Positions 24,821-33,729 of a stretch of 64,000 nt of DNA are shown here, in pieces; the first letter of the stretch is position 1; each line of letters begins with the position of its first letter. The DNA comes from Verrucomicrobiota bacterium. Lineage in GTDB: Bacteria; Verrucomicrobiota; Verrucomicrobiia; Opitutales; Opitutaceae. The stretch covers positions 140,007-204,006 of the forward strand of contig JAEYUW010000043.1 of NCBI GenBank assembly GCA_023432225.1. Reading direction: 5' to 3'. Position numbers and translations under genes: made by a program. The notes under the pieces were generated by a model. The model saw only the letters and a program-made list of their open reading frames with translations, made no database searches and had not been told where the DNA came from.

Positions 24821-26599
24821 TCACATCCGCTCGAGCGTGCGGAGGCCGAGCAGGTGCAGGCCGGTCTCGAGCACGATCAGCGTGCGGTGGCAGAGCAGCA
24901 AGCGGCGCGCGCGCACGGCGGGATCGTCGACGATGACCTTGTCCGCGGCGTAGAACGCGCTGTAGGCGCCGGCGAGTTCGTAGAGATAGAGGCAGAGAAA
25001 GTGCGGGCGCAGCTGGTTCGTGGCGAGTTGCACGGCGTCGGCGAACTGCACGAGCTTGCGCGCGAGAGCGAGTTCCTGCGGCGTCTCGGGCGCGGAAGCT
25101 TCGCCGACGGGCGGCTGCGCGGGATCGAGTTCGGCTTTGCGGAAGATCGAGCGCACGCGCGCCACGGCGTAGAGCAGGTAGGGCGCGGTGTTGCCGTCGA
25201 GCGCGAGCATCTTGTCCCAGGAGAAAACGTAGTTGCTCGAGCGGTTCTGCGAGAGATCCGCGTATTGCACCGAGCCGATGCCGACGGCGCGCGCGATGTC
25301 GCGGCGCTCGGTCTCGGAGAGTTCGGGGCTTTTTTCGGTGACGAGCGCGAACGCGCGCTCTTCCGCTTCGTCGAGCAGCGACTTGAGTTTGATCACGTCG
25401 CCGCTACGGGTCTTGAGCGCCTTGCCGTCCTCGCCGGTGACGGCGCCGAACGTGACGTGATGCAGCTCGGGCACGCGGTAGTTTTTCGCCGCGAACCATT
25501 TTCTCACCGTGAGGTAGAGCTGTTCGAAGTGATCCGCCTGGCGGAAATCGGTGACGACGACGATGCCGTCGGCCTTGAAATGCTCGGCGCGATACGCCGC
25601 GGTCGCGAGGTCGGTTGACGCGTAGTTCGACGCGCCGTCGGCTTTGCGGACGAGGAACGGCTGCGTCTTGAAGCGCGCGTGCTCCGGGTGGAAGACGACG
25701 AGCGCGCCTTCGCTTTCCTGCGCGAGACCCGTTTCGGTGAGCTCGCGATAAACGCGCTCGACCTTGTCGTTGTAGAAGGACTCGCCGAGGTTGTGGTCGA
25801 ATTTGATGCCGAGGCGGTCGTAGATCTGTTGGAACGCGGCGAGGCTGACCTCGGAGAATTTTTGCCAGAGCGCGACATTTTCGGCGTCGCCGTTCTGGAG
25901 TTTCACGAGTTCGGCGCGGGCGATCTCTAGTTCGCGTGCGGCCTTCTCGGGCTCGGGCGATTTTTCGGGGTCGGTGGCGTTGTTGCCGAGTTTGTAGAGG
26001 CGCTCGAGCTCCTCGATCGCGTCGGCGGCGAGTGCGGCGGGATCGGCCCAGCGCTTGTAGCCGTAGATGAGTTTGCCGAACTGCGTGCCCCAGTCGCCGA
26101 GGTGATTGTCGCGGATCACGCGCGCGCCGGTGAACGCGAGCAGGCGGCAGATCGCCTCGCCGATCACGGCGGAGCGCAGATGGCCGACGTGCATTTGCTT
26201 CGCGGTGTTGGGCGACGAGTAATCGACGACCCACGTCTGTTGCGCGTGCGACGTCGCGGCGCCGGAGTGCAGATGCTCCTCGGAATCGTAGGCGCGCAGC
26301 CAGCCGAGCAGCGTGGCGGGCTTCAGGCGGAAATTGATGAAGCCCGGACCGGCGAGCGTGATGTCGAACGCGGCCTTCGTTTCCGCATTGAGCGCGTCGA
26401 CGACCTGCTGGGCGAGCGCGCGCGGGTTTTGCTTCTCGCGCTTGGCGAAGGCGAGGGCGCCGTTGGCTTGGAAATCGCCGTGGGCGGGATCGGCGACGCG
26501 GACCTCGGGCTCAAAACCACGCTCCGCCAACCCCAAACGGGTGGCCGCAGCGCGCAGGGCCGCATCAACATGGCTGGCGACGTGAAACGGAAGGTCCAT
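24821..26599 (-). CDS. argS: Arginyl-tRNA synthetase
   Basis: This class I synthetase charges tRNA-Arg. The 592-residue protein has the N-terminal Add-1-type domain (1-110) and the HIGH-type motif HVGH at 137-140. LGDWGTQFGKLIYGYKRW follows, and the C-terminal DALR anticodon-binding domain ends LRTLERM. As usual for ArgRS, the KMSKS loop is degenerate. It is convergent with nothing and divergent from the phosphorylase gene, with repeats downstream. Confidence 0.96.
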   Translation of the reverse strand: MDLPFHVASHVDAALRAAATRLGLAERGFEPEVRVADPAHGDFQANGALAFAKREKQNPRALAQQVVDALNAETKAAFDITLAGPGFINFRLKPATLLGWLRAYDSEEHLHSGAATSHAQQTWVVDYSSPNTAKQMHVGHLRSAVIGEAICRLLAFTGARVIRDNHLGDWGTQFGKLIYGYKRWADPAALAADAIEELERLYKLGNNATDPEKSPEPEKAARELEIARAELVKLQNGDAENVALWQKFSEVSLAAFQQIYDRLGIKFDHNLGESFYNDKVERVYRELTETGLAQESEGALVVFHPEHARFKTQPFLVRKADGASNYASTDLATAAYRAEHFKADGIVVVTDFRQADHFEQLYLTVRKWFAAKNYRVPELHHVTFGAVTGEDGKALKTRSGDVIKLKSLLDEAEERAFALVTEKSPELSETERRDIARAVGIGSVQYADLSQNRSSNYVFSWDKMLALDGNTAPYLLYAVARVRSIFRKAELDPAQPPVGEASAPETPQELALARKLVQFADAVQLATNQLRPHFLCLYLYELAGAYSAFYAADKVIVDDPAVRARRLLLCHRTLIVLETGLHLLGLRTLERM

Positions 26600-26745
26600 C
26601 CGGCCATTGAGAAATTGCGCTTGGTCCTGAGCAAGAAGGATTTTTGCGGCAGCCCACGACCGGTCTGAAGAGGCGCGAAAACCTCCGCAAACTGCGTGCT
26701 ACCGTGACTTTAGACTTGCTAAAAGCGACAAAACTCTTTGCCTTT

Positions 26746-26782
26746 CCGGGCTTTGCGCCGCCCGGCCCGGCCGGGCTTCTTT
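26746..26782 (+). promoter_or_regulatory. Candidate attenuator in phosphorylase leader
   Basis: GCCCGG at 26760-26765 can pair either with upstream CCGGGC (26746-26751) or with downstream CCGGGC (26771-26776). The second hairpin is followed by TTCTTTTAT and would act as a terminator 20 bp before the start codon. No upstream plus-strand gene needs a terminator here, so a regulated leader is the simplest reading. The effector is unknown. Confidence 0.35.
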
Positions 26783-26801
26783 TATACACCGTAACCACTC
26801 C

Positions 26802-28142
26802 ATGAGAAAACGTCCCATTCCGACGCGCCGTTTCATTAAGCCGTCGTTCACCTCGTTGATCGAGAAAAAGCGCGACAATGGCGAATTCACCCAAGAGGAG
26901 ATTCGCTTCATCATCGACTCGACCCTCGACGGTGAGATGCCTCAGCACCAGCTCGCTGCGCTCCTGATGGCGATTTATTTCGCCAACATGTCCGCGCAGG
27001 AGACGGCGATTCTCACGGAGGAAATGATGTTGTCCGGCGAAGTGATCGATCTCTCGCACATCAGCAAACCGAAGATCGACAAATACTCGACCGGCGGCGT
27101 CGGCGACAAAACCGCGCTCGTGCTCGCGCCCCTCGCGATGGCCAGCGGCGTTGTCGTCCCGATGATGGTGGGCGTCGAACAGCAATTCGTCATCAGCGCG
27201 CTCGACAAGCTCGCGGCGGTCCCCGGCTTCAAGAGTCACCTCTCGATCCAACAGTTCACCGATCAACTCGCCCGCGTCGGCGGCGCGATCGTCGAGCAGA
27301 GCAAGGAACTCGCTCCGGCCGATCAGAAATTCTACGACCTCCGCCTCGACACTGGCACGATCCCGAGCCTCCCGCTCATCACCGGCAGCGTGCTTTCCAA
27401 GAAGCTCGCCGAAGGCGCCGAAGGTCTCGTCATCGACGTGAAGTGGGGCAACGGCTCCTTCATCAAGGATCTCGAGCAAGCGAAGCAGCTCGCGCGTTCG
27501 ATGACCCGCGTCGGTCGCTCGATGAAGCGCCGCTGCGTTGCGCTCGTCACCGACATGAACCAGCCGCTCGGCGACAGCGTCGGCACCGCGCTCGAAATCA
27601 AGGAAGCGATCCAGCTCCTCAAGGGCGAAGGCCCCGAGGACATGAAGGAACTCGTCCTCAAGCTCGGCATGGAAATCGTCCGCCTCGCCGGCGTCGCGGG
27701 CTCCACGCTCTCGGCCAAGCAGACGGTGCAGCGCCACCTCAGCGACGGCTCCGCGCTCGAGAAGTTCAAGGACATGATCCGCGCGCAAGGCGGCGACACG
27801 TCCTTCATCGATCACCCGGAAAAATTCCCGACCGCGAAACACATTCGCAAGCTGCCCGCCCCGAAGCGCGGCTACGTGCACACGATCAACGCATCGTTCA
27901 TCGCGAAAGGCGTCTCGATCCTCGGCGCTGGCAAGGACTCGCACGGCAAGGTCGACCACGCGGTCGGCGTGTCCGAGATCAAGAAGGTCGGCACGCAGGT
28001 GAAGCAGGGCGAGCCGCTCATGATGATTCACTACAACGACGAATCGAAGCTCGAGCAGGCGTTGGACTACTTCAAGGAGGCCTATCGCCTCGCCCCGAAG
28101 CGTCCGATCCCGCCGCCGCTCGTCGTCGAGCGCGTCGCTTAA
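26802..28142 (+). CDS. Pyrimidine-nucleoside/thymidine phosphorylase family protein, atypical phosphate site
   Basis: This 446-residue protein aligns with E. coli DeoA without gaps through residue 200 (offset 10). The family enzyme splits thymidine or uridine with phosphate. Kept residues are Lys94, Ser96 (KYSTGGVGDKT), Arg181, Ser196 and Lys200 (LITGSVLSKK). Changed residues are Ala105 for Ser95, Val123 for Ser113, Ala133 for Thr123 and Tyr95 for His85. The usual glycine-rich SGRGLGHTGGT segment reads VGVEQQFVISA. Three phosphate ligands are therefore missing. The fold is clear, but the reaction is uncertain: altered phosphorylase, hydrolase-like enzyme, or a non-catalytic protein. Confidence 0.8.
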   Translation: MRKRPIPTRRFIKPSFTSLIEKKRDNGEFTQEEIRFIIDSTLDGEMPQHQLAALLMAIYFANMSAQETAILTEEMMLSGEVIDLSHISKPKIDKYSTGGVGDKTALVLAPLAMASGVVVPMMVGVEQQFVISALDKLAAVPGFKSHLSIQQFTDQLARVGGAIVEQSKELAPADQKFYDLRLDTGTIPSLPLITGSVLSKKLAEGAEGLVIDVKWGNGSFIKDLEQAKQLARSMTRVGRSMKRRCVALVTDMNQPLGDSVGTALEIKEAIQLLKGEGPEDMKELVLKLGMEIVRLAGVAGSTLSAKQTVQRHLSDGSALEKFKDMIRAQGGDTSFIDHPEKFPTAKHIRKLPAPKRGYVHTINASFIAKGVSILGAGKDSHGKVDHAVGVSEIKKVGTQVKQGEPLMMIHYNDESKLEQALDYFKEAYRLAPKRPIPPPLVVERVA

Positions 28143-28182
28143 GACGCGAGACAAGTTTGCCGCCGTTGCTTTCGGCGCCCCT

Positions 28183-28218
28183 GGCCGGTCCTGTGCACAC
28201 GGGACCGGCCCTTTTTTT
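28183..28218 (+). terminator. Intrinsic terminator after phosphorylase gene
   Basis: GGCCGGTCC (28183-28191) and GGACCGGCC (28202-28210) form a perfect 9-bp stem with a 10-nt loop, followed by CTTTTTTT. It lies 40 bp after the stop. Confidence 0.93.
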
Positions 28219-28219
28219 C

Positions 28220-28312
28220 GTAGGTCCGGCTTCAGCCGGATCCGATCGAGCTACGTTTGGGAGCGCGGATTGAGAACGGGTGACTGCCGGGACCGGCTGA
28301 AGCCGGTCCTAC
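28220..28312. repeat. REP-like hairpin pair, TCCGGCT class
   Basis: Bracketed GTAGGTCC...GGTCCTAC with stems TCCGGCT/AGCCGGA and GGACCGGCT/AGCCGGTCC. It abuts the terminator T-run. Confidence 0.8.
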
Positions 28313-28357
28313 GAATTGATTCGCGCGCGCCGCGCTCGCCCGCTTCCGTTTCGGCGA

Positions 28358-29650
28358 ATGGCCGAAGAATTCGACGACGAACTCGAGAACCAGCCCGCTG
28401 CCGCGCCGGAGCCGAATCCGCTCATGCGCGAGAAGGCGCGACCCGCCACGCCCGAAGAGAAGGCGCAGTGGTCGCGGCCGTGGGCGCAGTTGAAGTTCGT
28501 CACGTTCCAGCCGGCGATTTTCCCGCGCATGCTGGGCGACGTTTCGCGCGACGCGCGGCCGGGCGATTTCGTTTCCGTCTACGACAAGTTCGGCAACCGC
28601 ATCGGCGCGGGCCTCTTCAATCCGCGGGCGAAGATGCCGCTGCGCGTCGTCACGCACACGGCCGAGGCGGTGGGCGAGGAGTATTTCGAGACGGCGCTAC
28701 GGCGCGCGGTCGCGCTGCGGCGCGATTTGTTCAAGCTCGATGAAGTGACCGACGCCTACCGCGTCGTCGGCTCCGACGGCGACGGCATCAGCGGGCTCAC
28801 GATCGATCGCTACGGCGACACGCTGTTCTGCGACGTTTACTCGCTCGGCATTTTCCTGCGGCTTCCGAAATGGCTGCCGCTGCTCCACGAGTTGCTCGGC
28901 ACGAAACACGTTCGCGTGCACGTGGACCACGACCTCGGCAGCCTCGAGGGCATCAAACCATCGATGATGAAGGAGCTCACCGCGAGCGCGCCGGACAAGG
29001 TGCGCATCCGCGAGCACGGCGTGCGCTTCGAGGTGGATTTCGCCGAGGGCCACAAGACCGGATTCTTCTGCGATCAGCGCGACAACCGCCGTCGCTTCGG
29101 CCAGCTCGCGAAAGGCGCGCGCGTGCTCGATCTCTGCAGCTACACCGGCGGCTTCTCGATCAATGCCGCGCTCGGCGGCGCGACGGAGGTGACCGCGGTC
29201 GATCTCGACGAGAAGGCGGTCGCGCAGGGACGTCGCAACGCGAACCTCAACCAGATTTCACCGAACAAACTGAAGTGGGTGCACGCCGACGCGTTCGCCT
29301 ACGCGCGGCAGATGCAGAAGAACGGCGAGCAGTTCGACCTCGTGATGTGCGATCCGCCGAAGTTCGTCATGACGCGCGAGCCTGCCGGCGCCGCCGAGGG
29401 CATGCGAAAATACGCCGACCTGAACACGATCGCGGCGAGTCTCGTGAAGCCCGGCGGCCTGTTCGTGACGTGCTCGTGCTCGGGTCTGGTTTCGCTCGAG
29501 GATTTCGAACAAGTCGTGATCAAAGGCGTGCACCGTCTCAATCGCCGCCTGCAGCTCTTCGACCGCACCGGACCGGGCGTCGATCATCCCGTTTACTCAA
29601 ACTGTCTTGAAAGCCGCTACCTGAAAGTGCTCTGGGCGCGGGTGGTGTGA
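28358..29650 (+). CDS. Class I SAM-dependent rRNA methyltransferase (RlmI-like)
   Basis: This 430-residue protein is a PUA-domain plus Rossmann methyltransferase like RlmI, which makes 5-methylcytosine in 23S rRNA. After an acidic tail the PUA-like part runs from about 45 to 125. The SAM fold starts GFFCDQRDNRRRFG and has VLDLCSYTGGFSINAA (motif I) and VTAVDLDEKAV. The catalytic-type loop is MCDPPKF near 325, and TCSCSGL near 370 follows it. ATG 28358 is chosen since upstream sequence is repeat. The exact target base is inferred from the family. Confidence 0.85.
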   Translation: MAEEFDDELENQPAAAPEPNPLMREKARPATPEEKAQWSRPWAQLKFVTFQPAIFPRMLGDVSRDARPGDFVSVYDKFGNRIGAGLFNPRAKMPLRVVTHTAEAVGEEYFETALRRAVALRRDLFKLDEVTDAYRVVGSDGDGISGLTIDRYGDTLFCDVYSLGIFLRLPKWLPLLHELLGTKHVRVHVDHDLGSLEGIKPSMMKELTASAPDKVRIREHGVRFEVDFAEGHKTGFFCDQRDNRRRFGQLAKGARVLDLCSYTGGFSINAALGGATEVTAVDLDEKAVAQGRRNANLNQISPNKLKWVHADAFAYARQMQKNGEQFDLVMCDPPKFVMTREPAGAAEGMRKYADLNTIAASLVKPGGLFVTCSCSGLVSLEDFEQVVIKGVHRLNRRLQLFDRTGPGVDHPVYSNCLESRYLKVLWARVV

Positions 29651-29710
29651 GGGCGGCGGGTTGACTTCGTGGAGAGGTTCGCGCGTGATGGTCGCGCGGG
29701 CCGCTCCTCT

Positions 29711-30115
29711 ATGAAATCGTCGAAGCTCTGGTTGGCTTCTTGTCTCCTGCTGCTCGCCTTGTGCTCTTGCGCGGCGCCGGTTTTGGTTCCGGTGCACAAC
29801 GAAGTGCGCTTTACCGGAGACTACGTCGAGGTGGGGCAGTGCGATGCTCCGCCTCGGGCGGTTGAGCAGTTTCCGCCCTCATTTCCCGTATCGCTCCGGC
29901 ACACGAATCACACGACCGGCGAGGCGGTGGTTCGGTTCATCATCGAGTCCGACGGACGCACGAGCGAAGTGCAGGTCGAGCATGCCACGGGTGGCGAGTT
30001 CGCGACGGCGGCGCGTGAGGCGGTGCGGAAGTGGCGGTTCTCCCCGCCGCTGAGACAGGGGCGTCCAGTGCGGGCGGCGTGCAAAATGCCCATTCATTTC
30101 CAAATCGTTCGTTGA
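29711..30115 (+). CDS. TonB C-terminal-like periplasmic protein 1 (lipoprotein-like)
   Basis: This 134-residue protein has a hydrophobic signal ending LCSCAAP, a possible lipobox. A single TonB C-terminal-like domain follows (about 55-130) with GEAVVRFIIESDGRTSEVQV and AVRKWRFSPP. It lacks the TonB membrane anchor plus Pro-rich spacer, so it is not a classical energy transducer. It shares an N-terminal VRFTG motif and the domain with the next two genes, which suggests duplication. ATG 29711 gives the best signal sequence. Confidence 0.72.
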   Translation: MKSSKLWLASCLLLLALCSCAAPVLVPVHNEVRFTGDYVEVGQCDAPPRAVEQFPPSFPVSLRHTNHTTGEAVVRFIIESDGRTSEVQVEHATGGEFATAAREAVRKWRFSPPLRQGRPVRAACKMPIHFQIVR

Positions 30116-30125
30116 GTCTCCGCCC

Positions 30126-30551
30126 ATGAATCTCCGCTCTCGTTATTTTGCGTTCGCCCTGGTTGGGTTCGCCTTGTTGTCGCTCGTGGCGGTTGCTGCC
30201 GACGCCAAACCAGCGGGGAAGCCGCACGCGGTTCAGTTCAGCGGCGAATTCTACCTTGAAGGGAAAGTCACGGTCGCGCCGAAACCGGAAAAGACGGTCG
30301 CGCCCCGCTATCCGGTCGAGATGCGCCGTGCGGGACGGGAAGGCGTCGCGCGTGTGGCATTCATCGTCACAACGGATGGATTCGTGGAGGAGGCGCGCGT
30401 GGTCGATGCGACCGGGCCTGGCTTCGGCCCGGCCGCGATCGACGCTGTGAAGCAATGGCATTTCACACCGGGCGAAATGAACGGACGCCGCGTGCGCGTG
30501 GCGATGGTGCGGGATTTTCCATTCACGCTGGGCGGCAAGGCGAAGCGGTAA
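30126..30551 (+). CDS. TonB C-terminal-like periplasmic protein 2
   Basis: This 141-residue secreted protein has a signal peptide (about 1-27, ending ADA), then VQFSGEFYLEGK, then a TonB C-terminal-like domain. The domain shows APRYPVEMRRAGREGVARVAF and VKQWHFTPGEMNGRRV. It is 10 nt after the previous gene. The domain usually contacts TonB boxes of outer-membrane receptors, or forms small periplasmic proteins of unknown role. No receptor, ExbB or ExbD gene is nearby. Confidence 0.75.
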   Translation: MNLRSRYFAFALVGFALLSLVAVAADAKPAGKPHAVQFSGEFYLEGKVTVAPKPEKTVAPRYPVEMRRAGREGVARVAFIVTTDGFVEEARVVDATGPGFGPAAIDAVKQWHFTPGEMNGRRVRVAMVRDFPFTLGGKAKR

Positions 30552-30642
30552 TTCATGGCGCGCGATCGCCGCGCAGGCACCCGAAGCCGAGGCTTGACGG
30601 GCGAGCGGTGACGCGGCGTAGTCCGGGCTCGGGCCACCCTCC

Positions 30643-31035
30643 ATGAAGAAATTGATCGTATTGTTTTGTGTGGCCGCGTGCGCGCTCGTGGCGCAGCCGC
30701 CGATCTTGAAGCCGGTGAAGAACGACGCCGTGTTTACCGGAACGTTCCTCTACCCGAAGGACGTGAGTGTCCCCGCCGAACCGGTGAACACTCCGGCCCC
30801 GAGCTATCCGAGTGAGTGGCGAGATCGCGACGTGAAGGGCGAGGTTCAGATCGCCTATCTCATCAACGAAAAGGGCCGCACCGAGCAGGTTCAGGTGATC
30901 ACCGCGAATGACGAGCAATTCGGCAAAGTGGCCGTAGAGGCGGCGAAGAAGTGGAGGTTCCGGCCGGCGAAAAAAGACGGTAAACCTGTGCGCGTCCTGA
31001 TGTCGCACCCGATCATGTTTACGGTGTTGCCGTGA
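30643..31035 (+). CDS. TonB C-terminal-like periplasmic protein 3
   Basis: This 130-residue protein has a signal peptide (about 1-18), then AVFTGTFLYPK, then the same domain (PSYPSEWRDRDVKGEVQIAYL and AAKKWRFRPAKKDGKPV). It is the third tandem paralogue. The order of motif, proline-rich step and domain is the same in all three, so they probably arose by tandem duplication and then diverged strongly. Function is unknown. Confidence 0.75.
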   Translation: MKKLIVLFCVAACALVAQPPILKPVKNDAVFTGTFLYPKDVSVPAEPVNTPAPSYPSEWRDRDVKGEVQIAYLINEKGRTEQVQVITANDEQFGKVAVEAAKKWRFRPAKKDGKPVRVLMSHPIMFTVLP

Positions 31036-31059
31036 GGCGGTAGGTGCGCGCTCCGGCGA

Positions 31060-32901
31060 TCAACTGTCGGTCGCGGTGAGCACGACGGCCCACTTGGCAG
31101 GGAGCGCGACAGTGAGCTGGCCGTCGTGGGCTTGGTAGACGGTGCCGGAGATCTCGTCGCGGTAGGCGCCGTCTTCCAGATTGCTCACGAGGTGCGTCGT
31201 CGGATTTTCCGCGTTGTTGAAAATCACGAGCACGCGTTCGTCGCCGAGTGTCCGCTCAAACGCGAAGAGGTCGCGGGTGTCGTCGGCGAGCACGGTGCGG
31301 TAGTCGCCGCGGAGGAGGGCAGGGTGCGCGCGGCGCAGCGCGATCATCTTTTGATAGTGCTCGAGCAGGTCGCGGCGGATTTCGACTCGGTCGGGCTCGT
31401 GCGTCGTCTTCGCGTCGGGGCCGTAGACTTCGTCGGCGTAGGCGACGTCGGGCCAGAGCATCGGTTTGCGGCAATCGGGATCGTTGCCGCCCCACAGGCC
31501 GACTTCGTCGCCGTAGTAAATCATCGGGGCGCCGGGGTAGGTCATTTGAAAAATCACGAGCAACTTCTGGAGTGCGTAGTCGGCATCGCTCGGCTTGCGG
31601 GCGCTGTAAGCGGGGTTCTCGGCGGTTTTTGAGAGCGAGTAGAATTTGCCCCACTCGCGGTAGCGACCGACGCCGCGGTTGCGGATGTAGGAGCTGATGC
31701 GGTTGGTGTCGTGGCTGCCGAGCAGGTTCATCGCCACGCTCGCTACGCCGGGCGGATAGAGCTCGCGGAGGTGCTGGAGCTTCGCGTCGAACTCGCTCGC
31801 ACGGATTCGTTGCGACGGCGGATCGATGAAGAACTCCACGACGGTGAACGCCCAGTTGTAGTTCATCTCGGTGTCGAACTCGTCGCCTTGCACGTAGGGC
31901 GCTACTTTCTCCGGCACGTCGACGATTTCGGCGGCGAGATAAGCCTCGGGGTTCAGGCGCTTCACGTGGGCGCGCCAAGCTTTCCAGAATGGATGCGCGA
32001 CACAGAAGGCCACGTCGAGGCGCCAGCCGTCAATGCCGTGCGTGGCGCCGCGACCCTTCGGGTTCATCCAGCGCGCGGTCGCGGCGAAGATGTAGGCGCG
32101 CGGGCCGGCGACGATGCCGTCCTCGTCCTCGCGGAGCTCGGGCAGTGACTTCGCGCCGAACCATCCAGCGTAATTGAACTTCGTGCCGACGGCCGCGTCG
32201 TCCCACGAGTTCACCGTGAACCAGTCGCGATAGGGCGAGCGCTGCTGGTTTTTCACGACGTCGCGAAACGCGAATGAGTTCACGCCCATGTGATTGAAAA
32301 CGCCGTCGAAGATGATGCGCAGGCCGGCGGCGTGCGCGGAGTCGATGAGTTGGAGCGCAAGCTCGTCGGCCCTCGTCCAAACCCAGGTGCTCGGGTCGAG
32401 CGGGTTCTCGTGGGCCATCAGCGCACGGTCACCGGCCGGATCGGGACCGAAGTTCGGATCGATGTGGTGATAGCTGGCGCCGTCGTATTTGTGCAGCGAG
32501 GGCGCGTCGAAGACCGGATTCAGGTAGAGCGCGGTGACGCCGAGCTTTTTCAGGTAGGGCAGCTGGTCGAGGATGCCCTGCAGGTCGCCGCCGTAGCGCC
32601 GACGGAGGAGATGCTTCCACAGCTCAGGCTCGCCGTTTTGTTTTTCCCAGGGTTGGAGTTCGAACCAGTCGCTGCCCCACGGCGAAACGCCCCACGCTTT
32701 CGGCGGCTCCGTCGGATCGGCGCCGTGGATGTCTTCGACACGCGGGTCGTTGGTCGGATCGCCGTTGCGGAAGCGTTCCGGGAAAATCTGATACCAGATC
32801 GCCTCTTTGGCCCAAGCGGGGACGAACTCCTTCGTCTCATTCGGCGCCGCGGTGGCAACGGCTGCGGGGAACAGCAGCACAGACAGGAGCCGCATCTTCA
32901 T
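31060..32901 (-). CDS. Secreted alpha-amylase family glycoside hydrolase (GH13)
   Basis: This 613-residue enzyme has a signal peptide (1-18, ending ATAAP), so it acts outside the cytoplasm on alpha-glucans or maltodextrins. The catalytic barrel starts AIWYQIFPERFRNGDPTND. Region I is FDGVFNHMG, region II GIDGWRLDVA with the nucleophile Asp, region III YLAAEIVD with the acid Glu, and region IV LLGSHDTNR with the third Asp. Organisation resembles neopullulanase/cyclomaltodextrinase groups. A beta-sandwich C-domain ends the protein. ATG 32901 gives MKMRLLSVLLF, the clean signal peptide. Confidence 0.9.
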   Translation of the reverse strand: MKMRLLSVLLFPAAVATAAPNETKEFVPAWAKEAIWYQIFPERFRNGDPTNDPRVEDIHGADPTEPPKAWGVSPWGSDWFELQPWEKQNGEPELWKHLLRRRYGGDLQGILDQLPYLKKLGVTALYLNPVFDAPSLHKYDGASYHHIDPNFGPDPAGDRALMAHENPLDPSTWVWTRADELALQLIDSAHAAGLRIIFDGVFNHMGVNSFAFRDVVKNQQRSPYRDWFTVNSWDDAAVGTKFNYAGWFGAKSLPELREDEDGIVAGPRAYIFAATARWMNPKGRGATHGIDGWRLDVAFCVAHPFWKAWRAHVKRLNPEAYLAAEIVDVPEKVAPYVQGDEFDTEMNYNWAFTVVEFFIDPPSQRIRASEFDAKLQHLRELYPPGVASVAMNLLGSHDTNRISSYIRNRGVGRYREWGKFYSLSKTAENPAYSARKPSDADYALQKLLVIFQMTYPGAPMIYYGDEVGLWGGNDPDCRKPMLWPDVAYADEVYGPDAKTTHEPDRVEIRRDLLEHYQKMIALRRAHPALLRGDYRTVLADDTRDLFAFERTLGDERVLVIFNNAENPTTHLVSNLEDGAYRDEISGTVYQAHDGQLTVALPAKWAVVLTATDS

Positions 32902-33013
32902 GCGAGATATCGTGCGCGCGCTGAAGCCACGGCACAAGGCTGCGGAAGGGGGCCGCGCGGTGACCGGGATAGGGCTTCCCAGCACGCCGCACTTCTCTCA
33001 ACGTCGCTGCTGC

Positions 33014-33685
33014 ATGCATCAGCTTCCACACCTGTTTGCGCAGAACAAAGCCTGGGCCGCGGCGATCAAGCAGCGCGATCCGGAGTTTTTCGCGAAGCTC
33101 TCGCGACAGCAAAACCCCGAGTATCTCTGGATCGGTTGCTCGGATTCACGTGTGCCCGCGAATGAGATTATCGGGCTGCTGCCCGGTGAGGTGTTTGTGC
33201 ACCGCAACATCGCCAACGTCGTCGTGCATGCGGACCTGAACGCGCTTTCGGTGATCCAGTTCGCCGTCGAGATGCTGAAGGTGAAGCACATCATGGTCGT
33301 GGGCCACTACGGCTGTGGCGGTGTGAATGCGGTGTTGCGCTGCCAGCGTGTCGGCCTCGCGGACAATTGGCTGCGGCATGTGCAGGACGTGAAGATGAAA
33401 CACGAGAGTTGCCTCTGCCAGTTGCCCGACGACACCGCGCGGAGCGCGCGGTTGTGCGAGTTGAACGTCATCGAGCAGGTCTCCAACGTGTGTGCCACGA
33501 CGATCATCCAGGATGCGTGGGCGCGCGGACAGGACCTCACCGTGCACGGCTGGGTTTATGGACTGCGCGACGGTTTAATCCGCGACCTGCGCACGTCGGC
33601 GAGCAACGCCGACGAAGCGAGCACAGCTTATCGGACGGCGGTCGAAGCACTCTCCCGGCGCGATGCGACCTCGGTGCCGTGGTGA
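33014..33685 (+). CDS. can: Beta-class carbonic anhydrase
   Basis: This 223-residue zinc enzyme interconverts CO2 and bicarbonate in the cytoplasm. Zinc ligands Cys42 and Asp44 (GCSDSRVPAN), His98 and Cys101 (GHYGCGGV) fall at exactly the same residue numbers as in E. coli Can, supporting the start at ATG 33014. Arg46 completes the catalytic Asp-Arg pair. The ordinary neighbours give no sign of a carboxysome or cyanase operon. Confidence 0.96.
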   Translation: MHQLPHLFAQNKAWAAAIKQRDPEFFAKLSRQQNPEYLWIGCSDSRVPANEIIGLLPGEVFVHRNIANVVVHADLNALSVIQFAVEMLKVKHIMVVGHYGCGGVNAVLRCQRVGLADNWLRHVQDVKMKHESCLCQLPDDTARSARLCELNVIEQVSNVCATTIIQDAWARGQDLTVHGWVYGLRDGLIRDLRTSASNADEASTAYRTAVEALSRRDATSVPW

Positions 33686-33729
33686 GGCGACGCTCGACGC
33701 GCCGGTGAGCGCGCACTAGTTTCACGCCC

